Origin: Fulvivirga ulvae
Lineage (GTDB): Bacteria > Bacteroidota > Bacteroidia > Cytophagales > Cyclobacteriaceae
Length of the DNA stretch: 64,000 nt
NCBI RefSeq assembly: GCF_021389975.1
Contig: NZ_CP089981.1
Coordinates: forward strand, 6,039,501 to 6,103,500
Direction of reading: 5' to 3'
The translations under genes and the position numbers were made by a program. The notes under the pieces were generated by a model. It made no database searches, was not told where the DNA came from, and saw only the letters and a program-made list of their open reading frames with translations. Shown here in pieces: positions 8,724 through 18,252 of this stretch (its first letter is position 1; each line of letters starts with the position of its first letter).

Positions 8724-9788
8724 CTATTGCGCAGGCGCTTCACCCGGCCCGATGGTAGATGACCTAAACCATACCTCTGCATAACTACCATTGGCATATT
8801 GCTGCTCTACATCCCCATTAAAAGTATCTGCTCCGGTGCTCCATACCATGTTAGTCTCAGGTTCTCTACCGTTGGTTTGATTATAAGCACCTTGTTTAAA
8901 GAATTGCAATTCCCCCTCGTACGCATTAGGCTTTTCAGTTCCGTCACGCCCAATTCCACTGTACAAATCCACAATTTGTTGAGGGATATCAGACTTATTT
9001 ACATATTCAGAAACAATCAGATTCTTGGTAAACGTTTTTGTTTTGTGACCTTCACTCTTAAAAATCAGATACATAATACCTTTGTATACATAAACTTCGT
9101 AGCTGAATTCTTCATCTAGGGTAATGCCGTCTTTAGGCTCAGCAGGATAAGCATGAGGTTCGGTGCCTAGTACAGACATATCATAACCCCACACAGCGGT
9201 GGAGTAATCCCATCTTTCCGAGTTGTCACCTTCCGTATTAATCTCATAGTTCCAGAAAACCGATCCCTTAGTATGCCCTGGAAACTTTTTATAGAAGATT
9301 TTTAAAGGCTCATTTTCGTGCCCGTCTCCACTATGGATTTGTCCTACAACAACAGAATAAGAAGCTGGAACTCTGGCATCACCAGAAGTTGAGACATGCA
9401 TGACCTTCAATGTACCAGTAAGCTTACCTCCTGTTTTTGGAGTCCACTTTTCCTTTTGGCCCAATTCTGTTCTTGTATTGTGGGAGTTGGGAGATGTTAT
9501 ACCGCCATTTGGCGCCTTATAAACCACCCATTTTGTACCATCATCTTCTGTGTAGAAATAGTCTTCATGTTTAAAGTCTTTAAGATCATCTATGTTATCC
9601 CCATTGCCCAACATAATTCCCCACTGGTCGAGAGAGGTAATTACATCACTTGGGTATGTAATATTGGTTTTGACAGAGCTTTCAGTATTCTCATTAGAAC
9701 CTTCTTCCCCACTCTTCGAAGTTTTACTGCAGCTAACTATAGATAAGATCCATATTGATATTATAGTTAAGCGAATTAATGTATTCAT
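8724..9788 (-). CDS. PL7 alginate lyase, lipoprotein
   Basis: With the start at ATG 9786-9788 the protein has 354 residues, and the lipobox Ser-Ile-Val-Ser-Cys places the lipidated Cys at 20. A low-complexity Ser/Glu/Asn linker (21-45) leads into one PL7 domain. It has RTEL at 106-109, QIH at 150-152, then FYKKFPGHTKGSVFWNYE, and FFKQGAYNQ at 296-304, all expected for catalysis. An upstream ATG would add 12 residues before the signal peptide and is rejected. It is probably an outer-surface or periplasmic enzyme cutting alginate oligomers. It is a close relative of the adjacent upstream gene, an apparent tandem duplication. Confidence 0.92.
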   Translation of the reverse strand: MNTLIRLTIISIWILSIVSCSKTSKSGEEGSNENTESSVKTNITYPSDVITSLDQWGIMLGNGDNIDDLKDFKHEDYFYTEDDGTKWVVYKAPNGGITSPNSHNTRTELGQKEKWTPKTGGKLTGTLKVMHVSTSGDARVPASYSVVVGQIHSGDGHENEPLKIFYKKFPGHTKGSVFWNYEINTEGDNSERWDYSTAVWGYDMSVLGTEPHAYPAEPKDGITLDEEFSYEVYVYKGIMYLIFKSEGHKTKTFTKNLIVSEYVNKSDIPQQIVDLYSGIGRDGTEKPNAYEGELQFFKQGAYNQTNGREPETNMVWSTGADTFNGDVEQQYANGSYAEVWFRSSTIGPGEAPAQ

Positions 9789-9834
9789 AATAAGTATTGT
9801 ATGGTTATAATGTATGCCAGGCAAGAGGGCTTAA

Positions 9835-10881
9835 TCATAAATCGTCATTTTTGATAAAATAGCCTTCATTAGACACGGCATCTTCACTGACATAGATACT
9901 TGCTTCTTTAAACCGAACCTCCGTGTAGTTTCCGGTCTCATATTGTTTTTGGATATCTCCACCAAATGTTTCAGCACCATTAGCTTTTTCATTCGTTTGA
10001 TTATAAGAACCTTGTTTAAAAAATAGGCCCTCATCTGCGTATGCATTTTCACGCTCCACTCCTTTTTCACCATCAGGAATGTCATCTGCATTGGTATATT
10101 CTGAGGTAATTAAGTTCTTAGTGAATTTTTTGGTCTCGTGCCCTTTGCTCGTAAATGTCAGGTGCATAATACCATCCTTAACTTCAACTTCATAACTAAA
10201 TTCTTCACCTAACTCAATACCATTCTCAGGTTCCTCAGGAAAGTAATTTGATTCAGGGTCAGCCACTTCAATATCTCCCCAAACAATGGTTGAAAAATCC
10301 CACCGGCCAGAATTGTCATCTCCTGCTGTATTAATTTCGTAATTCCAAAAAACAGAGCCTTTGGTATGATCTGAGTATTTCTTATAGAAGATTTTTAGTG
10401 GCTCATTCTCATGGCCATCGGCACTATGGATTTGGCCAACCACTACCGAGTGTGCAGACTTTTTGCTGTCATCACCAGATACGGATACATTCATCACTTT
10501 TAAGGTGGCGGACAATTTAGCTTCCGTCATAGGAGACCATTTTTTCAATTGAGCCAATTCTGTTCTTGTGTTGTGTGAAGTTCCATGGGTTCCCCCTGCG
10601 TTGGGGGCCTTGTAAACTACCCAGTTTTGATCACCTTCATTTATAGTGTAAAAGAATTGTTTATGCTCAAAATCAACTGCCTGGCCTACGTTTGCCCCAT
10701 CACCCAAAATCAGATTCCAATGGTTGAAAAATGAGATGACGTCACTTGGATAAAGCATTTGGCTCTCCTCAGAAAGGTTAGTATCCTCCCGGATGTTTGC
10801 GTCTTCTTTATTGTGTTTGGTGTTACAGCTAATGATAGCCGTGGTTAATACCATTAGAAAAAATATGCGTGTTATCTTCAT
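9835..10881 (-). CDS. PL7 alginate lyase, lipoprotein (tandem paralogue)
   Basis: The 348-residue protein has a signal peptide and lipobox ending Ile-Ile-Ser-Cys (Cys19), then an Asp/Glu/Asn-rich linker and a single PL7 domain. RTEL is at 106-109, QIH at 150-152 and FFKQGSYNQ at 287-295. It shares long identical blocks with the next gene (for example GHENEPLKIFYKK and TKGSVFWNYEIN), so the two arose by duplication. They differ in loops around residues 195-285, which may change product length or M/G preference. It lies between the PL6 lyase gene and its paralogue on one transcript. Confidence 0.92.
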   Translation of the reverse strand: MKITRIFFLMVLTTAIISCNTKHNKEDANIREDTNLSEESQMLYPSDVISFFNHWNLILGDGANVGQAVDFEHKQFFYTINEGDQNWVVYKAPNAGGTHGTSHNTRTELAQLKKWSPMTEAKLSATLKVMNVSVSGDDSKKSAHSVVVGQIHSADGHENEPLKIFYKKYSDHTKGSVFWNYEINTAGDDNSGRWDFSTIVWGDIEVADPESNYFPEEPENGIELGEEFSYEVEVKDGIMHLTFTSKGHETKKFTKNLITSEYTNADDIPDGEKGVERENAYADEGLFFKQGSYNQTNEKANGAETFGGDIQKQYETGNYTEVRFKEASIYVSEDAVSNEGYFIKNDDL

Positions 10882-10912
10882 AATTATTATAAGTTTTATT
10901 GCTTGAACACTT

Positions 10913-13222
10913 TTAGTACAGAAGCTCCTGTTTTTGTTGTTCTTCTACTCGAATTTCACCTGATTCGGTGATCACGTTTCCACTATGTGTGTTATTCTTG
11001 GCGCCCCACAATGAGGCGATAAAATCCACCGGGTTGTTTAGGAAAGTATTGTCTACAATTCGTACGTTAATAATCCCGGGAGTTCGGATTAAAATTGCAT
11101 TTTCAGCACTTTCACCACACTCGATAAAAGTGTTATTTGTCACGGTTAAAAACCCACCGATTGTAGACTCATCATAGCCGCCTCGGTAGAAATGAATCAC
11201 GTTCCCCTTTATATTTCTAAATTCACATTGAGCAAATGTTACCATCTCGGCATTGTAGTCGCCTTTCTCGTCAGCAGCGAGCACAAACCCATGCGCACTA
11301 TTTTGAATGGTGGTATTTCTAAACCTGATTGAGTCTGCAAAGGAGCCTTTAGAAGCTTTCAATACATAATCAAAATTCTCAATTACACAGTCATCAACAA
11401 ACAGGTTATAGGCAGAAGCCATGTTTTTCGCCAATGGAGCAAAGGCCAACTGATTATGCTGCCCTTTGAGGGAAATATTCTCCAACTTTATGGTTCCTCC
11501 GGGGTTCATTTCGAAAGCGGATGTTCCTTCAGATCCATTGTATAGTAAATGTACTTTACCTTCTCCTGCAGACCGTATAGTGATTTCTTTATCTATCTTG
11601 AGTGAGGCACTGAGCGTATACGTCTTATCACTAAGCTCAATAATATCTCCGGAATTAGCTTGGCTAAGGACATTTTCTAATTCACCTGATGCAGCAGTAT
11701 GTATTGCAGCTTTAGAAGTGGTTTGGTTAGGTGTAAACCAGTCGGGGCCATATTTTGTCTTGTCAATCTTAAAGCCTTGTGCTGCTGAAAGTTGGTTGAT
11801 CGCTCCCACCTTATTATCTGCTTTTCGTGAGGCCCCAAATAATCCATTCTTAATTTTATCAAACCCATAGCCATTAAATACATTATTTAATGCTTCGTTT
11901 TGTATTCCTGCAGGGGCATACAACCAATCATTGATTTGGGTCATCTGAACTTCTGCATTTGTAAGCACATCAAATTCAGAATATTCGCTACCGTTATTAT
12001 CAATGAGGTTATTCTTAAAAAGTATACCCTCCATATCATCATGGTTCACCACAGGATTTTCATCTATTTCGGTATTATAAATCAGGTTGTTGGCAATAGT
12101 AGTTCGGATAGGTGGAGCTGAGCGAATTTCACTAGCGGGAAGCACATCAGCACTTGCTTTGTTTTGCCCTACTCCTATCTGCCATGGAGATTTGCAATCT
12201 ACCCAGGTATTATATGCGACAACGGCATCTGTAACTTGCTGATATCTGTTTATAGCGGATTTGGGTATCCCATTCATGATGGCAAGTGGACTTCTAAACT
12301 GCTCACCTCTTATTTTATAAAAATAATTATTGGTGATCCAGTGACCAGTGTTAACCACCCTAACGCCTCCATAGAAATCAGAATCATCTCCACCTATGAA
12401 AATATTGCCATCAACTCTAGTGTAGTTACTGTGTCGCATTACTAGCGACCCTTCACACTTATAAAAAATGTTGTCGGTAAATGAGTTGTAGTTCGTTTTG
12501 TCAGAAATAATTTCCACTTCACCATTGCAGGCCTCAAAGTAATTGTTAGCAACATTTACTCGCCCGGGCGTCATGGATGTCTCACTGCCGCCAAGTCGCA
12601 TGGTCTCAGCTCGAGGACCGCCTTTTCTCGGGCGTGGACCGAAGTAATTATTTACTATTTGATGATGGCTATTAGTGTGTTGATTACCTTTATGATAGAC
12701 CATTAAGGTAGCTCCATCATTAGATTTTCCTGCTATATAGCAATGATCAAGCTGATTGTTTTTACCATAGAACTCAATCCAGCTATCGTCTTCCCACCTG
12801 TTAGGCCTGGTAAAACCTTCTATTACTGTGTTCGTCACCCGTGAGTTAAAGGCCGTACTATCTTCACCTATTTGATAGCGTATAATACCGCTTTTAGGCG
12901 AATAACCATTTCTAAAATATAAACCACTAACAATCAAATGCTCCCCTCCAAGATGTAAGTAAGACTGCCCTTCTAAAAAAACCTCACCCGGAGTTTCTGC
13001 ACGAAGTGTAATAGGGGCATTCTCTGTTCCTATACCATAAAACCTGATCTGTGCATCTGTCCATACACCATTAGCAAGAACAATTTCTGTTCCTGGTTTG
13101 GCTTCATTAATCGCACTTTTCAGTTCATCAAAGTTTTTAACAACAAGGCCTTTTGTATCGGTATCTTTACCACACCCAGAAAAGAGCATGAGTGACAAAA
13201 CCAAAAGTAAAATATTTCTCAT
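10913..13222 (-). CDS. PL6 family alginate lyase (chondroitinase-B-like), lipoprotein
   Basis: The 769-residue protein has a lipobox Leu-Phe-Ser-Gly-Cys (Cys17). The first half is a parallel beta-helix of the PL6 type, with the conserved central block HHQIVNNYFGPRPRKGG then AETMRLGGSE; Lys200 with Arg209 or Arg221 are the candidate catalytic pair. From about residue 510 a second beta-helix region follows (KAAIHTAASGELENVLSQA onwards), as in two-domain PL6 enzymes. PL6 members act on alginate, often on MG or poly-M blocks. The gene starts 1 base after the aldolase gene ends, so co-transcription is likely. Specificity cannot be told from sequence. Confidence 0.9.
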   Translation of the reverse strand: MRNILLLVLSLMLFSGCGKDTDTKGLVVKNFDELKSAINEAKPGTEIVLANGVWTDAQIRFYGIGTENAPITLRAETPGEVFLEGQSYLHLGGEHLIVSGLYFRNGYSPKSGIIRYQIGEDSTAFNSRVTNTVIEGFTRPNRWEDDSWIEFYGKNNQLDHCYIAGKSNDGATLMVYHKGNQHTNSHHQIVNNYFGPRPRKGGPRAETMRLGGSETSMTPGRVNVANNYFEACNGEVEIISDKTNYNSFTDNIFYKCEGSLVMRHSNYTRVDGNIFIGGDDSDFYGGVRVVNTGHWITNNYFYKIRGEQFRSPLAIMNGIPKSAINRYQQVTDAVVAYNTWVDCKSPWQIGVGQNKASADVLPASEIRSAPPIRTTIANNLIYNTEIDENPVVNHDDMEGILFKNNLIDNNGSEYSEFDVLTNAEVQMTQINDWLYAPAGIQNEALNNVFNGYGFDKIKNGLFGASRKADNKVGAINQLSAAQGFKIDKTKYGPDWFTPNQTTSKAAIHTAASGELENVLSQANSGDIIELSDKTYTLSASLKIDKEITIRSAGEGKVHLLYNGSEGTSAFEMNPGGTIKLENISLKGQHNQLAFAPLAKNMASAYNLFVDDCVIENFDYVLKASKGSFADSIRFRNTTIQNSAHGFVLAADEKGDYNAEMVTFAQCEFRNIKGNVIHFYRGGYDESTIGGFLTVTNNTFIECGESAENAILIRTPGIINVRIVDNTFLNNPVDFIASLWGAKNNTHSGNVITESGEIRVEEQQKQELLY

Positions 13223-13223
13223 A

Positions 13224-13892
13224 TCAATCTCGTATCTTGTTAATAAGGGCCAAACAGTCCTTAACCCTTTTTTCTAATTCCTCATAATTGTTGTTGGCCA
13301 AAAGTTCTTTTGAAATCAGCTTAGATCCTATACCAACACATGTAACACCTGCATCGAACCAGGCTTTCAGGTTTTCTTCTGTAGGCGCCACACCCCCCGT
13401 GGGCATTATCGAAGTCCAAGGCTGTGGCCCCTTAATGCCACTTACAAAGCCCGGCCCATAGGTCCCTCCTGGAAATAATTTTACCAACTCACAACCCAAC
13501 TCCTCTGCTTGTGCTATTTCCGTTAATGAGCCACAACCCGGTGACCATAAAACTTTCTTTCTGTTGCAGGCAATGGCAATATCTTCTCTCAGCACAGGTG
13601 TTACTACGAAGTTTGCACCAAGTTGTAAATAGAGTGAAGCAGCTCCTACATCCGTAACAGAACCAACCCCAAGAATCATTTCCGGCATCGATTCTTCTGC
13701 ATACTTATTTAACTCACGAAACACCTCATGGGCATAGTCACCACGATTGGTAAATTCTAATACTCTGGCACCCCCCTTATAGCACGCCAGTAAAGCCTTT
13801 TTCGCTCTTTCAATATCGTGATGATAAAACAGAGGAACCATACCGGTGAGCTCCATCACTTTAAAAACTTCTATTCTTGAAAATCTTGCCAT
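13224..13892 (-). CDS. eda: 2-dehydro-3-deoxy-phosphogluconate aldolase (KDPG aldolase)
   Basis: This cytoplasmic class I aldolase splits KDPG to pyruvate and glyceraldehyde-3-phosphate, the last step of alginate monomer catabolism. The 222 residues are close to the family norm. The general-base Glu46 lies in RVLEFTNRG, the Schiff-base Lys138 in ELVKLFPGG, and the phosphate-binding GGVAPT near residue 166. The gene lies one base downstream of the KDG kinase gene and upstream of the PL6 gene, linking intracellular catabolism and lyases in one operon. Confidence 0.93.
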   Translation of the reverse strand: MARFSRIEVFKVMELTGMVPLFYHHDIERAKKALLACYKGGARVLEFTNRGDYAHEVFRELNKYAEESMPEMILGVGSVTDVGAASLYLQLGANFVVTPVLREDIAIACNRKKVLWSPGCGSLTEIAQAEELGCELVKLFPGGTYGPGFVSGIKGPQPWTSIMPTGGVAPTEENLKAWFDAGVTCVGIGSKLISKELLANNNYEELEKRVKDCLALINKIRD

Positions 13893-13893
13893 A

Positions 13894-14919
13894 CTATCTT
13901 ATTATTTTTCCAAGTTGTTTCGCATGCATTACTTCTGTTACTTCCTCATAATTACCACAGTAATAATCTCCCTTGATCGTGTGCTTTAATGCTGAAGTTG
14001 TTATGGCAAAATTCAAGCTGTCATTTTTATCCTCGAAGTGATTGAGACCATAAAGAAGTCCGGCCATATATGCATCCCCACCGCCAATTCTATCTACTAT
14101 ATTTACTATATCAGAAGGTCTGGATTCAATTACCTGATCCTTTGAAACCAATGCTCCTTTCAGTTTATGATGATTTGCATTTATTATAGTTCTCAATAAC
14201 ATCGACACATATTTAACCGAGGGAAAATGATACATTAGCTTTCGGTAGTCCTCTGCCAGTTCATCTGCACTTTCTATACTATTGTTTGACATGGATTTCA
14301 TTTCTATCCCCGTAAGTGCGTTTATCGTTGAAGGGTCTCCTACCACAATGGTAGACTTTTCTAACAGCCCAGGTATTACTTCTTTAGGCGTTTTACCATA
14401 ATTCCATAGGTTTTTTCGGTAGTGCAGATCACAGGAAATGGTAATTCCGCGCTCTGCCGCTTTGTCTACTGCCACCCTACAAATTGCAGCAGCATTTTCT
14501 GAAATGGCCGGGGTAATTGCCGACCAATGTAGATGTTGAACATCCTCAAATACGCTATTCCAGTCGAAATCTGTGGGAGTCAGATCATTAAATGAAGAGT
14601 CTGATCGGTCATAAATTATTTTACTACTCCTCAAAGAACTGCCTTCTTCTAAAAAGTAAAGACCGATTCTACTTCCTTTATTTAGAATAGAAGAAGTATC
14701 CAAGCCCTTCATGCGAAGCTCACTTTTAACTCTTGTGCCTAGCTCATTAGCTGGTAATGCACTTATTATACCCGTTTCCCACCCAAATTGAGAAAGGGCA
14801 ATGGCCACATTGGCTTCCGATCCGCCTATATCAAGATTGAAATTTCGAGCCTGGGAAAATCTCTGCTTGTCAGGAACTGTCAAACGCATCAACAACTCCC
14901 CAATACTAATCATTTTCAT
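13894..14919 (-). CDS. kdgK: 2-keto-3-deoxygluconate kinase (PfkB family)
   Basis: The 341-residue PfkB-type sugar kinase is predicted to phosphorylate KDG to KDPG. The N-terminal GGSEANVAIALSQFG (32-46) is the sugar-binding block, and DRIGGGD (276-282) carries the anion hole and catalytic Asp282. YFLEEGSSLRSSKIIYDR and DLHYRKNLWNYGK are typical of KdgK-like members. It is followed immediately by the aldolase gene and preceded by a reductase gene, which fixes its place in the DEH-KDG-KDPG route. Confidence 0.9.
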   Translation of the reverse strand: MKMISIGELLMRLTVPDKQRFSQARNFNLDIGGSEANVAIALSQFGWETGIISALPANELGTRVKSELRMKGLDTSSILNKGSRIGLYFLEEGSSLRSSKIIYDRSDSSFNDLTPTDFDWNSVFEDVQHLHWSAITPAISENAAAICRVAVDKAAERGITISCDLHYRKNLWNYGKTPKEVIPGLLEKSTIVVGDPSTINALTGIEMKSMSNNSIESADELAEDYRKLMYHFPSVKYVSMLLRTIINANHHKLKGALVSKDQVIESRPSDIVNIVDRIGGGDAYMAGLLYGLNHFEDKNDSLNFAITTSALKHTIKGDYYCGNYEEVTEVMHAKQLGKIIR

Positions 14920-14928
14920 AAGCTGTAG

Positions 14929-15681
14929 TTACGAGAACGCCAGTCCTCCATTGATGTCCACGTTATTGCCCGTAATGAAAGACGCTTCATCGCTCGCTAG
15001 ATAGGCAACAAGATCTGCCACCTCTGCTGCCTGCCCTTCCCTTCTCAAAGGCGTTAAACCCGCCACTTTCTCTCTCACTTCATCTTTCGTGAAATCATCA
15101 TGAAACTTTGTGGCAATCATTCCTGGACATACTGCATTTACCCTAATTCCCTGAGGTCCTAATTCTTTTGCCCAGTTGCGTGTCAATGTCATTACAGCCC
15201 CTTTAGAAGCAGCATATAAGACAGATCCAGGGCCTCCTCCGTCACGTCCGGCCTGTGAAGCCATATTTACAATTGATGCCCCTTTACTCATTAATGGTTT
15301 GAATGCTTGAGTCACAAAGACTGTCCCTTTAAGGTTTACATCCATTACCAGGCTATAAAATGCTTCATCAAGCTCTTCAATAGTTTTTCGAGCAAATAGT
15401 CCCCCCGCATTGTTTACCAAAACATCAACCCGGTCTCCGAAAGCCGCTTTGGTTTTGTCTACTAGGTCATCAATACCTGATTGCTTTGCCACATTCGCCT
15501 GCACGGCTACTGCTTCTCCTCCATTACTTTCAATCTCTTTAATTGTTTCATTCGCCTCTGTTTCACTGCTATTATAGTTAACAACCACTTTAGCCCCTTC
15601 TTTGGCCAATTTAACACTGATGGCTCGGCCAATATCCCTAGCTCCACCTGTAACTACTGCTACTTTATTCTTTAATTTCAT
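14929..15681 (-). CDS. SDR-family oxidoreductase, probable DEH reductase
   Basis: The 250-residue classical short-chain dehydrogenase has a nucleotide-binding TGGARDIGRA (11-20), NNAGG (90-94), catalytic Ser142 in VNMAS, Tyr156 and Lys160 in YAASK, and a C-terminal FITGNNVDINGGLAFS. In alginate operons such an SDR reduces 4-deoxy-L-erythro-5-hexoseulose uronate (DEH) to 2-keto-3-deoxygluconate with NAD(P)H. It sits directly upstream of the KDG kinase gene, the expected position. A general 3-oxoacyl-ACP-reductase annotation would also be produced by homology, but context favours DEH. A second SDR gene lies next to it. Confidence 0.82.
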   Translation of the reverse strand: MKLKNKVAVVTGGARDIGRAISVKLAKEGAKVVVNYNSSETEANETIKEIESNGGEAVAVQANVAKQSGIDDLVDKTKAAFGDRVDVLVNNAGGLFARKTIEELDEAFYSLVMDVNLKGTVFVTQAFKPLMSKGASIVNMASQAGRDGGGPGSVLYAASKGAVMTLTRNWAKELGPQGIRVNAVCPGMIATKFHDDFTKDEVREKVAGLTPLRREGQAAEVADLVAYLASDEASFITGNNVDINGGLAFS

Positions 15682-15744
15682 ACTGCTTAATTGTGTAATA
15701 ATGATTTGACCTAGCGTCTTTACGCGAGATAGCTTTGTAAGTAT

Positions 15745-16509
15745 TTATATGCCCAATGCCTGACCACCACCTACCTGTATGGTCTCAGCAGTGACAAAAG
15801 ACGCATCCTTACCTGCTAGGAAGGATACTACTGAGGCCACTTCTTCAGGCTCTCCCAGCCGTCCCAACATGATATTGTTCTTCCAGGAGGCGAAAACCTC
15901 AGGTTTGGTAGACTTAATCTGTGCATGAAATGGTGTATCAATAGTGCCTGGAGACACCGCATTTACTCTGATTCCATACTCTGCCAGGTCTTTGGCTAAT
16001 GCCCTTGTTATGGCATGAACACCTGCCTTAGAGGTTCCATAGATACCTGCTCCGGGCCCACCGGCATTCCAGCCTGCATTGGATGTATAGTTGATAATAG
16101 AAGGGTGTTCTCCCTTTTTAAGAAAAGGAATCGCAGCTCTTGATGTGAAAAACACCGAATCTAAATTGAGTGCCATCACCTTCCTGTAAAACTCAGTGGT
16201 CATTTCTTCAAACCTCGACCTTCCCCCTAGTCCCCCTGCATTATTCACAAGGACATCTATTTTGCCATATTTTTCGCCAATGGCCTTGATGTTGGAGTTT
16301 ACCTCATCTTCGTTTGTAACATCAAAACCATAATATGCTGCGCTAATTCCATCCTTGGCTAGTTCTTCCACTCTTTGAGCTCCCAGTTCGTCTTCGATAC
16401 CGTTCAGAATTACGGTATACCCATCACTACCCAATCGTTTGGCAACTTCGAAACCTATACCACCTGTGGCTCCTGTGATTATAGCTATTTTATTTTCAGG
16501 TTTTTCCAT
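15745..16509 (-). CDS. SDR-family oxidoreductase (second DEH reductase candidate)
   Basis: The 254-residue classical SDR has TGATGGIGF (12-20), NNAGG (89-93), Ser143, Tyr157 and Lys161 (YGTSK), and a C-terminal SFVTAETIQVGGGQALGI. It is clearly related to the neighbouring SDR but strongly diverged, so it is an old paralogue or was recruited separately. It could be the principal DEH reductase, use the other cofactor (NADH versus NADPH), or handle another uronate. It lies between the transporter gene and the other reductase gene in the same operon. Confidence 0.8.
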   Translation of the reverse strand: MEKPENKIAIITGATGGIGFEVAKRLGSDGYTVILNGIEDELGAQRVEELAKDGISAAYYGFDVTNEDEVNSNIKAIGEKYGKIDVLVNNAGGLGGRSRFEEMTTEFYRKVMALNLDSVFFTSRAAIPFLKKGEHPSIINYTSNAGWNAGGPGAGIYGTSKAGVHAITRALAKDLAEYGIRVNAVSPGTIDTPFHAQIKSTKPEVFASWKNNIMLGRLGEPEEVASVVSFLAGKDASFVTAETIQVGGGQALGI

Positions 16510-16561
16510 GTTTGATTCTTGTTTTAGTAAAATTATTAATCAGTTTATTTTAGGTGAATTT

Positions 16562-17860
16562 TTATCTTCTAGCTCTTAAAGCTTCGATTCGACCACATAA
16601 AATCCAGACGCTGGCCAGGGCAACCAATGCCAATGCAGCTCCTATGATAAATGCAGGTGTGTAGTTTCCCCCTAAAGTCAACCAGGGGACCAGGTAGGTC
16701 ATACCCGCTGCCGTGAGCTTTGCGGCCATTCCTGCGAACCCTGATAAACTACCCACCGTTTTTCCGCTATAAAAGTCGCTTGGTAGCGTTTGAACATTTC
16801 CTATGGCTGTTTGAAATCCGAATAGAATGACAGCCATGATTAATACAGCCGTAGTAGGTCCTCCGGGGCTTGCCATTCCAAGTAAAGCGGGAAGCATAAT
16901 CAGACAGCCAAGTGTAATAACCATTTTTCTTGTTCTATCAACACTCCAACCTGCTTTAATTCTATTTTGGGCGAGCAGACCTCCAAACCATGCACCAAGC
17001 ATAGCTCCCACATAAGGAACCCAACCATACAGCGCCACAGATTTTACATCCATACCATAGACCTCAAATAGATAGATGGGTATCCAGAAAACGAACAACC
17101 ACCAAATGGGGTCTATAGCAGCAGAAGCTATAATAACACCCCAGCTTTGTCGGCGGCTTAGAAGTTCTCCTGTTCCAGGGTTGTATCCATCCGGTTCATC
17201 ACTTTCTTCTTCACTCTCATTCTTCTGTCCTTTTAATATGTAGGCTCTTTCCTCATCGGAGATCCATGGATGCTTTCTGGGAGGTGCTTTTACCAACACC
17301 ATCCAGGGTATAAGCCACAACAGACCTACTAATCCTACCAGTATAAATATGGTTTGCCAATGAAAATGTATGGTTAGCAGACCGATAAGCGGAATTGCAA
17401 TTATGCCTCCAATGGCTGCTCCTGAATTAAAAAGACCTTGTGCAAACGCCCTTTCTTTTGTTGGAAACCACTCTGCATTACCTTTTGCAGCACCAGGCCA
17501 GTTGCCGGCCTCTGCTATCCCGAGAATGGATCTAAAGATTGCAAAACTTAAAAAGCTCCTCGCTAGCGCATGGGCTGCCGTAGCGATAGACCAAACGCCT
17601 ATAGACAAGGCAAAACCCAATCGTGTACCAATCCAATCAAAAATTTTCCCGAAAATTGCCTGTCCAAACGCATAAGAAAAAACGAATATGATCGATATCC
17701 AAGAATAAATCTCTTTATGCTCGTCAGTGGTTTTGTCAGGATATAAATCATCTGCAATCTGCGGCCACAGCACCGTAATTGATTGTCTGTCTATATAATT
17801 AATAACCGTTGCCAGGGCTATGAGGGCAATCACCCACCACCGTAATCCTTTAATTTTCAT
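16562..17860 (-). CDS. MFS transporter, hexuronate/DEH uptake (ExuT-like)
   Basis: The 432-residue protein has about 12 membrane segments. The first helix (WWVIALIALATVINYIDRQS) and FGKIFDWIGTRLGFALSIGVW match the anion:cation symporter group that includes ExuT and other hexuronate carriers, as do GIAEAGNWPGAAKGNAEWFP and ERAFAQGLFNSGAAIGG. A charged cytoplasmic loop (about 205-230) separates the halves. In alginate loci this protein brings unsaturated uronates or DEH across the inner membrane. It sits between the KdgF-like gene and the reductases. The class is clear and the exact substrate is inferred. Confidence 0.88.
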   Translation of the reverse strand: MKIKGLRWWVIALIALATVINYIDRQSITVLWPQIADDLYPDKTTDEHKEIYSWISIIFVFSYAFGQAIFGKIFDWIGTRLGFALSIGVWSIATAAHALARSFLSFAIFRSILGIAEAGNWPGAAKGNAEWFPTKERAFAQGLFNSGAAIGGIIAIPLIGLLTIHFHWQTIFILVGLVGLLWLIPWMVLVKAPPRKHPWISDEERAYILKGQKNESEEESDEPDGYNPGTGELLSRRQSWGVIIASAAIDPIWWLFVFWIPIYLFEVYGMDVKSVALYGWVPYVGAMLGAWFGGLLAQNRIKAGWSVDRTRKMVITLGCLIMLPALLGMASPGGPTTAVLIMAVILFGFQTAIGNVQTLPSDFYSGKTVGSLSGFAGMAAKLTAAGMTYLVPWLTLGGNYTPAFIIGAALALVALASVWILCGRIEALRARR

Positions 17861-17877
17861 CAGATTTTGTTTTTACA

Positions 17878-18252
17878 TCAATCCTTATCGCCAAAATATG
17901 ACACACCCGACCCGTCAAGAAAGTCTTCTCTAACCGGACTGAACGTATCAATCAACATTCCCTGCTCCAGACAGACAGCACTGTGAAGCAAGTTGGGTTC
18001 GATATAAACACCATCGCCTGCCTCCACTATTTGTTTCTGACCGTCTATTTCAAATTCAAATTTACCTTCAATACAGTATGTAGCTTGCGTATGGAAGTGC
18101 TGGTGAGGAGAACCTATGGCGCCTTTCTCAAATTTTACCTTAACCATCATAATCTGATTGTCATAGCCCAGGATTTTTCTGGATACTCCACCACCGAGCT
18201 CTTCCCATTCCATATCTCTGGTAATCAAATATTTGTCACTGTTTCGTTTCAT
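17878..18252 (-). CDS. kdgF: KdgF-like cupin (unsaturated uronate to DEH)
   Basis: The 124-residue single-domain cupin has SPHQHFHTQATYCIEGKFEF, giving probable metal ligands His50, His52 and Gln56, and a second motif with NLLHSAVCLEQG (His90). KdgF proteins ring-open 4,5-unsaturated monouronates from pectin or alginate to DKI or DEH. It is the first gene of the catabolic run, 17 bases ahead of the transporter gene. Length, motif spacing and context agree. A generic cupin is the fallback call. Confidence 0.85.
   Translation of the reverse strand: MKRNSDKYLITRDMEWEELGGGVSRKILGYDNQIMMVKVKFEKGAIGSPHQHFHTQATYCIEGKFEFEIDGQKQIVEAGDGVYIEPNLLHSAVCLEQGMLIDTFSPVREDFLDGSGVSYFGDKD

Noticed and set aside
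11466..11870. Open frame of 134 codons on the plus strand
   Set aside because: It is opposite the PL6 gene, with composition dictated by that gene and no recognisable domain.
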